From positions 3,534,001 to 3,598,000 of the forward strand of contig OZ176054.1 of assembly GCA_964247055.1 (NCBI GenBank): a stretch of DNA of 64,000 nt, given 5' to 3'. A program made the translations under genes and the position numbers. Below, one piece after another: positions 52,301 through 64,000 of this stretch (its first letter is position 1; the number at the start of each line of letters is the position of its first letter). The notes below the pieces were generated by a model, which did no database searches, had not been told where the DNA came from, and worked only from the letters and a program-made list of their open reading frames with translations. This DNA is from Paragordius varius. Taxonomy: Eukaryota > Nematomorpha.

Positions 52301-54965
52301 TTCTTATGCGCGTTAAATTTACTGTATGTAGATCAGGATAGTTTTTATCTAACCACCATATACATAATGATTTTTGCCTACTTTATTTATTATTCCATTA
52401 TGTATTGGAAATTTTTATATTATGTAACAATTTTTGTCCGTGAAAAAAAAGACTCGTTTCAAACGTGCCATGAATGAAAATGCCGATTTACGGGAACGAA
52501 ATGATAGGCTTGAACACCTTATAACATTGCTCGAGGGTGAAAGCGAATGCATAGGTGAATACATAGCCATATACCATGCCCAAAGAAACCGGATGAAAGA
52601 ACAAAGTCGAGCTCGTGACCATTATATTATGCATATTGCGGACAGTCAGAAAAAGACAAAAGTAGTACACTATAACTATAATAGCAATAATTTCAGATTA
52701 CCTAATACTTGATAAGTTTTATTTAAAAAATAATATATGGATGGATGGATCTCTGTTGTCAAGGGGTCCCTTGGCATCCCGTCGTGACGGGGTTTAGGTG
52801 TTTGATCATTGCATTGAAGGAATTTTTGTTTAACCAGTCCCCGGCTTTTATGTTTTTGGACTGTAGGTCTTGGGTAATGTTTTTGTCCCATGTTATTGCT
52901 GGACGACCAACTCTGTTTTGTTTGTTTGGCTTAAGGTTTGTTATATTTTTAATCCAATTATCGTTATCTAATCTTTGAATGTGACCGTAATAGCCAAGTC
53001 TACGGATTTGAATATATTTTGAGATTGGTAGGATTTGTTTATCATGAGAGATTGTTCGCTTAAATGTATTTATCATTCTTTGTTCCATATTACCCAGCAT
53101 ATTTTCCTGTGTTTTATATTTGCCATGTTTCGCAAGCATAAGTTATAGTGGGTCTAACGCCAATTAGGTATATTTTGTTTTTTGTTTTTGTAGATATGTG
53201 TTTATTGGTAAATATGTATTTATATTGGTTGTATCTACCCCAACCAATTCTTATGCGATTTTTGATGGCTTCAGATGAACCTCCTTGAGCGGAAATGGTA
53301 TCACCAAGGTAGGTAAACTTTTGTACTTTTTGAATTTCGCTGTCACCTATTTTAAGGTAGGTTTCAGCTTCTATGGGTGGAATATATTGTTTGGATAGAG
53401 TACATGGGGGGCATATATAATTATTATTATTTTTTAAAGTTCCCTTTAATCCCGAACATGGTTTGTGTAACCAGTATTGACACTTAGTGCATTGGATGGA
53501 GTTTAGACCTACATTTTTTAGGCATGCGCGGCATGGGTATTTGATTTGATTGGTTTTTTTGTCGCCTGTTATCATAACCTTAGTTTTATGAATGTTGATT
53601 GTGAGACCATGTCGCTCAAGGCAGGTTTTCCAGAGTTTGAACTTTTGGCTGAGTTCGTTTAGATTTTCTGACGTTAACAATAAATCATCAGCGTAGATGA
53701 GCTCCCAAGGAAGACCAGTACGGATCTCATCACTGATGGTGTCTATTATTATGGTGAATAGAAGGGGGCTAAGAACAGAACCTTGGTGTAGTCCTGTTGT
53801 GATGTGGAATGGAATTGTGTACCCGAAATGTGTGTTAACACAGGTTTTACTGTTATCATATAATAACTTTATTGCATCTATGATCCATTTGTCTACTCCT
53901 TTTTTTTGAAGACACCAGAAAATGAGCGTTCGAGGGATTTTATCGAACGCTTTCTCTATGTCAATAAATAGATGGTATAATTGGCTTCCTTTAGAAAGAT
54001 AGTTTTCTTGAAGGCGCCTTAATATAAATATGGGGTCTGTTGTGCTGCAGCCTTGACGGAAGGCAAACTGCATGTTGTCAATATTAATTATGTCCCTTAT
54101 TTTCTGAGCTAAAATTGATTCAAAAACTTTCATAGTATGTTCTAGTAGTTTAATTGGACGATATGACGCGCAATTAAGTTTATTTCCTTTATTTTTGTAG
54201 ATTGGAACCGTTATACTATACCTTAATTATTTAAAACTATAAGTAAAGCGTAATCACTATATTAAGATTTGTTATTGTTGGTGAATTACCAAATAATTCA
54301 ATGAATAATTGTTTAAAACTATAAGTAAAGCGTAATCACTATATTAAGATTTGTTATTGTTGGTGAGTTACCAAATAATTCAATGAATTCGATATTTTAT
54401 TAAAATATAATACACTTCTTTTAAATTATTTGTTTTCACTTGTGTTTAGAAAGCGCTGATTCATTTGAAAGAACTTTTACATGTTCCTGGATTATTTACA
54501 TCGAATAATTCTAAGAATAATAAAACTACCGATTCCATAGAAGTTACAACTCCTAATATTGAATTGCTAAGTCGTACGCTAGAAAGAATAAAAACTTTTT
54601 ATGGGCACATTATTGAACCACTTATACCTATCTTAGATTATCCCTTCAATACTTATGACATTGACACTAAAAATAATAATGTAAAAGAAGAAAATATTGA
54701 AGATACTTTATGTTTAGAAAACGGCCCATTGAATGGCAAAGATAATTATCTAAACCATATTGATTCCAATAATTTATTTAATAATGCATCTCTCAATAAA
54801 GGCGAGGGTGGTGGATTATCTTCATTGTTTTTTGAAAAGGGACATTTTTCCGATAATGTTAATGAAACTTCTACGTTCCCAACTTTTCAAGAGTATCACA
54901 AGGCAGCACAGCGCGATCAAAACCCCAATTGTAAATGCTGTCAGGGGCGGTTAAAAACTTTATAA
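49348..54965 (+). CDS. GOLGA2: Golgin GM130 (GOLGA2) homologue, about 498 aa
   Basis: Proposed exons: 49348-49452, 49495-49628, 49717-50092, 51825-51980, 52452-52661, 54450-54965. The N-terminus EKIAAAKLKLEALRKQRSP matches the basic p115/importin-binding start of GM130 (KLAAAKKKLREYQQRNSP type). Coiled-coil blocks YKATISRALGQNKELKDE and GESECIGEYIAIYHAQR match human TTISRALSQNRELKE and GETDTIGEYIALYQSQR. The C-terminus ends CQGRLKTL; family members end in a hydrophobic tail bound by the GRASP65 PDZ domains, so a similar role is inferred. It is about half the vertebrate length. Without a 42- or 21-nt intron an in-frame TAG at 49492 would stop translation. The second junction keeps frame only with a weak gttaga donor. 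An antisense LINE fills the last intron. Role: cis-Golgi tethering. Confidence 0.86.
50505..50645. mobile_element. Possible DNA-transposon end with CCGGTT repeats
   Basis: gcccggttccggttccactt and gacccggtgtaaagcccttat, with other ccgg/ggtt blocks nearby, lie in a GM130 intron. This resembles the subterminal repeats of some hAT-like elements and the block near 46075. No full element was defined. Confidence 0.3.
52735..54225 (-). mobile_element. LINE, 5'-truncated, antisense in the last GM130 intron; RT with a PHD-like zinc knuckle
   Basis: On the minus strand an open frame at 54133-53114 (339 codons) carries RT motifs AFRQGCSTTDPIFILRRL, LFIDIEKAFDKIPR, GLHQGSVLSPLLF and WELIYADDLLL. After the thumb (NIHKTKVMITGD) comes a Cys/His cluster, CRACLKNVGLNSIQCTKCQY then WLHKPCSG and CPPC, resembling a PHD finger. 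KFTYLGDTISAQGGS follows. One frameshift near 53120 leads into the C-terminal frame (53139-52759) with GYYGHIQRLDND and VGRPAITWDKN. The 3' end carries a (CCAT)n-like tail (gatccatccatccatat). Endonuclease and upstream parts are missing. It is the best preserved LINE in the window, so probably the youngest. Confidence 0.88.
54224..54387. repeat. 82-bp tandem duplication beside the LINE 5' end
   Basis: Two direct units of 82 bp (54224-54305 and 54306-54387), each with taagtaaagcgtaatcacta and gatttgttattgttggtga, differ at only about two positions. They lie between the truncated LINE end and the last GM130 exon. Confidence 0.93.
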
Positions 54966-55889
54966 ATTGAGAAACCAAAGTTTGCAAAAAATTGATTTTC
55001 TCACAATATTTTTATTACAAATTTGTTATATAAAAATTGCATTTTTTATCTATATTGATTGATATTATATTATGTAACTTATTTATCAATTTATATTCAC
55101 GGTGATGGATTTGTTTTCTTTACTACATCGCTCATGAGTGCTAATAATAGAGATTTATAATAATGTGAATAATCTGCAATGCGAATATATTATTATTTAG
55201 CATATAAATATGTAAATTTTCCTAATGTCTTTCAAAAGATTTATGCAAAATATATTTTTATTGATATCGCACCAAATTATTTAATAGCTCATTGAAATAA
55301 ACGACTTGATTACATAATATATTTTGAAATTACAATTATTTAGTTTTCTAATATATTTATATTTAGGGGTACGATTCATACTTCATAAATCTATAAATAA
55401 GACCATAAAAATAACACAATCTAACTAATTCTCGCTATAATTTATATAGTTTACTGGATTATTTTTGGATAGTATATTATAATACTGTTTTTTATAGGCT
55501 ACTATTAATTAAAATTCCTAAAAATTTTATGTTATTTTAATTACTTTTTATATTAAAGTGATATAATATTTTCATTATATATTAAGTATATATAAAATAA
55601 TATTTAAAAATCAATAATTACTATTTCAGAATGATTTTCTGGGGCCGGAGAGTTTAGAAAATAATTTATCCCGATTGCATTTTTTTGATATTATTTAAAA
55701 TTAGGCTTAATTTTAAATTAATAATGAAAATAAAATTAAACTCTTAACTAGTTTAATAATTTTTAAGTTAATAATGCATCAATTTATTTAATACTATTGA
55801 TAATTCATTCCTTTTTCATTGTTTTGTCCTAGATTACCTTTTGGGCTACTTTTAAATCCAAGAGCTCAATTTCGTAAACAAACTACAGT

Positions 55890-56240
55890 TTTTAAAGTTA
55901 GTTTATTTAAAATTTTATCATCAAACATTTTTCTCATGTATTAGCTAAAAAAGCTTACTTTTATGACTTCGAAAGTCTAAAATGGCAGTTCCAAAACACG
56001 ATTGAAACGAATAGCAGACATGATTATCAAAATATTTTAAGTTTTTGCTGGTGAAGTGATGCTTGAAAGCTGCTTAAATTAAATTATTTACATTTAATTT
56101 GCCGGTTGCATTAGCCATTTAAAAAAATTTATAGAAAAAAATGGCGGCAAAATAATTTGAGATGAGGATTTTTTTACAACTTTACATAAAAAAATTTTTT
56201 ATAACACCAGACAACAAATTTTTATTTTTTTAAGTGCCAT
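55890..56240 (+). repeat. Dispersed AT-rich repeat, long copy
   Basis: Contains ttccaaaacacgattgaaac, then gccggttgcattagcc, aaaaaaatggcggcaaaata, and gagatgaggatttttttaca, in the same order as 47700-48060 and 57590-57890. Confidence 0.55.
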
Positions 56241-57589
56241 TCTTGTATATTTAAAATTCGTTTTATTCAAGTAGATAGATAGTATATGAAAAAAAATTGG
56301 TCTCACACTCAATTTGCCCGCGATTTAACATTAAATTCGAAATTAAAATGAAAAATTTTTGATAGAGCCATGTATTTTAAATCATTGGAAAGAACGCGAA
56401 AGACTTAACCTTTCGAATATTTAAATCAATCTGATGTAAAAGTTATTTGGCTTTTTATATGGTAAAAATTTTCAACACTTACATAAATCAAAATCACAAA
56501 CTAATTAAAAAATCATATAAAGAATTATAATATAATTATTGAGGTTACATTATTATTATATTTAAAAATCTTTTAAAGGGTTTTGTGCTTTTTTGATAAA
56601 AATTATTATTATCAAATTATTTTACATAGTGGATACTAAATGCATAGTTATAACTGTAAATTTATTACATAATGGTTATAAAATAATAAAAATACCCTAA
56701 GCTATATCCTAAGTCTATAAATTTTTGAAATTATAAGCTCTCTAAAGAAAATAAATTATTTATTATGTAAATTCTTAAAAATCAAAAAAAAACTTAAAAA
56801 TGACTGTTTTGAATGAAAAGCAATAACTATTTTAATAAAAAAACTTCCTTGTGCATTTTTTTTGATCATTCATTGCCATTTACACAAAGTTTAAACTATT
56901 TTCATCCATTAGTTTTAAAAATATATTAATTAAAAAAACTTTCTCGCTGCTCGCGTTTGTCGCTTCCTATGTCCAATATTAGCTATCGATGTAATCCATA
57001 TTAGTATGCATTTTATACAGTTTTCATTACTCTTTCGAATGATGTATTACAAATGGGCATCTGTGGTTTAAAAGAAAACATTTTTTAGTAGATTTTGATA
57101 AAGAGGCGCATAATTATAAAAAATCATATTATACAAAATGATGGAATTATAATTTTTATTTCAGATTCACTGTGAAAATGATATACCAGAAAATGCAAAA
57201 ACTCGAGTGGCCGAAAAATTTATTTTCTAGTGTAATGCGCGTAGGCTAAAGAGAGCATATTTTTTTAATTCGGCTTAATACTTTATAAATCATTTTAAGG
57301 TATTCAAATTTCAAAGCGCTCACGTAAAATAAAAAACTACCTCAAAAAATATAATGCTAAACGCAGCTTTCAATATTTTAGCGTATTTAGCACTATCTTA
57401 CTATTTTACTAACAAAATCAAAATTATTTTAAAAATACAAATTAAAATTATGATAGATAAAATTGTTTTTGAATGGTAAAAACACTTCATAATAAATACA
57501 CGATGGGTAGTTTTCGACCTCAGATAAAGTAGTAATTACTGTTTTTAAAGTTTTTTTACCTTATTGGTTATATTCAATAGCAGAAAAAA

Positions 57590-57890
57590 TGCAAAATTCT
57601 TACAGTTGTTAAATTTCTAGCCAGATTTAGATAACTCCAAAACACGATTGAAACGAATGGTTGATCTTAGAATCAATAAATTTATTTATAAATTGATTAT
57701 TTAACGCTTTCCAATTTTATTTCTGAACCTTAATATACAGTAATTTACCGGTGTATTCAAATTTTTTAAAAATTTAAAAAAAATAATAGCGACGAAAAAG
57801 TTTGAAATAAGGATTTTTTACAATTCATTTTTTAAAAAAAATTTTATTAAGCGAAAAGCGAGCATATTTTTAAATTTGACCCTATGATAA
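57590..57890 (+). repeat. Dispersed AT-rich repeat, long copy
   Basis: Contains ctccaaaacacgattgaaac, gccRgtgtatt-type spacer, aataatagcgacgaaaaagt, gaaataaggattttttacaa and gcgaaaagcgagcatatttt. A further partial copy is at 57150-57340 (taatgcgcgtaggctaaaga, gcatatttttttaattcggc). Confidence 0.55.
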
Positions 57891-58495
57891 TTTTTTTAAA
57901 TATTAGGTTTCTAAATTTAATAAAATATTTGGTAACTCAAGAATATGATGTAAATTTTGCAATTATTATTTTTTTATTTAGGATTGAATAACCTGTTATT
58001 GTTCTCATACTTTTTACATACACATATTATTTATCACCGAAATACTAATCATATATATGAATTTCATTTGTTAGAAGCAGTAGGAACTTGTTTATCCATA
58101 TTATGAGTGATATTTGATAACAAATTTTGAAAATCATATATAATGCACTTAAAGAGATAAATTTCCAACTTACCTTTTTTTTATAATAGAAAATCTGGGC
58201 GGAATTCCACCCCAATACCAAAAGGTTGCATAATTTGATAGCCAACTATAACGCTTGGCTCTGTCGTTAGCCTCCCGGTATTTCATTATTTGTTAAATCT
58301 AATAATTTTATTTTACAATAATTACATTTTAGAATGCATAAAGGTAAATAAAATTTTAATTTTGTGGGTAATGGTACTTAAAAAATAAACCAGGTGAAAT
58401 GGCATTTTCTTGTTTAACCTCTTTATTTATATTTATACCAATTTTTTGGCTTTTATTTGAATAAACTTTAATATTTTATGGCTTAAATCCGAATC

Positions 58496-63560
<5,065 letters not shown>

Positions 63561-64000
63561 GTAATAGTTTAATCATTCAAACTTAATTCAACTACAAAAT
63601 AATTAACACCTTCATATATATGATTTTAATTAGGTATATTTATTTAAAATGTTCAAAAATAGAATCTTAAATCAATTTTTGCAAAAAGGGGTTTAATTTT
63701 GAATAATATGATTATAAAGTAGCATAATACTTTATTCTTTTTTTGCATTTTAAATTTTTTTAAAATAGTTTTATCAAATTGTATTAAAATTATTAATCTG
63801 ATACAAGAGCCTTTTTTGTTAATAATTAAATATTATATTAGAATTGAAATATAATATATTTTTATTTAAAATCTATACGATAAATTAAAATGGATTTTCT
63901 GTAAATTATTTATTCGTTTGGACAAAAATACAGAGAAAAGTGGCAGACGATATGGACATGGTTAATTTTAATATGTTTATTTACCATATCATTTGCTTTC
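63561..64000. other. ZSWIM intron running to the window edge
   Basis: A GTAATAG donor starts it. An AG at about 63934 could begin an exon in the right phase, but its frame (REKWQTIWTWL) does not resemble the family, so I do not call it. Confidence 0.5.

Larger units (their letters stand above)
54966..58495. other. Intergenic DNA between GM130 and the ZSWIM gene
   Basis: AT-rich. It holds dispersed repeat copies at 55890-56240, 57150-57340 and 57590-57890. ORFs at 58045-58245 and 58533-58784 (minus) lack motifs; the second overlaps the real ZSWIM first exon in antisense. No AATAAA close to the GM130 stop was seen; a gaaataaacg block is at about 55295. Confidence 0.45.

Noticed and set aside
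54224-54387. Direct repeats as possible LTRs of a retroelement
   Set aside because: They are adjacent tandem units with nothing between them; a duplication explains them.
63934-64000. Possible next ZSWIM exon in the right phase
   Set aside because: Its translation does not resemble the block that follows in the family, and the acceptor could be chance.

Overview
The window is very AT-rich (by eye about three quarters A+T) and eukaryotic. It carries intron-containing metazoan genes, many non-autonomous transposons, non-LTR retrotransposons (LINEs) and a block of satellite DNA. The reading frames use the standard genetic code. All protein homologies are to animal genes: casein kinase 1 gamma, a TIEG-type Kruppel-like factor, the golgin GM130 and ZSWIM4/5/6. 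Conserved domains are interrupted by Asn/Ser/Thr-rich in-frame insertions, and intergenic DNA is several kb long. An AT-rich invertebrate fits; the sequence alone does not fix the phylum. All homology calls are from memory of family motifs; no search was run.

Layout, left to right. (1) 1-4,374: gene-free DNA with a 275-bp hAT-type element that has a perfect 8-bp target duplication. (2) 4,375-20,729, minus strand: one large gene of about 18 exons for a roughly 1,550-residue Lys- and Arg/Ser-rich protein, assembled from 17 phase-matched splice junctions. Its introns hold two MITE families, a second hAT-type element, a LINE and a long foldback element with two nested insertions. (3) 20,730-25,780: gene-poor, with small inverted-repeat elements. 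(4) 25,781-28,052, plus strand: candidate promoter, then a KLF10/11-like transcription factor with three C2H2 fingers and a poly(A) signal. (5) 28,430-30,090: two blocks of tandem satellite-like repeats. (6) 33,712-41,731, plus strand: casein kinase 1 gamma in six coding exons, with a LINE remnant in the last intron. (7) 43,893-45,850: LINE pieces, part of them present as an inverted duplicate. (8) 49,348-54,965, plus strand: GM130 (GOLGA2), with an antisense LINE in its last intron. (9) 58,496-63,560, plus strand: 5' part of a ZSWIM4/5/6-type gene that runs off the right edge.

The host genes are functionally unrelated (nuclear RS-type protein, transcription repressor, membrane-anchored kinase, Golgi tether, SWIM-domain protein), so no operon-like logic is expected. 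The most unusual signals are: two related MITE families built of tandem 21-nt subterminal units and inserted in TA-rich sites; a roughly 0.5-kb element family whose ends each carry a GGGGTA...TACCCC hairpin; the nested foldback; a SWIM zinc finger split by a roughly 70-residue Asn-rich insert; large inserts inside the CK1 gamma kinase fold; and a very short putative intron that hides an in-frame TAG in GM130.
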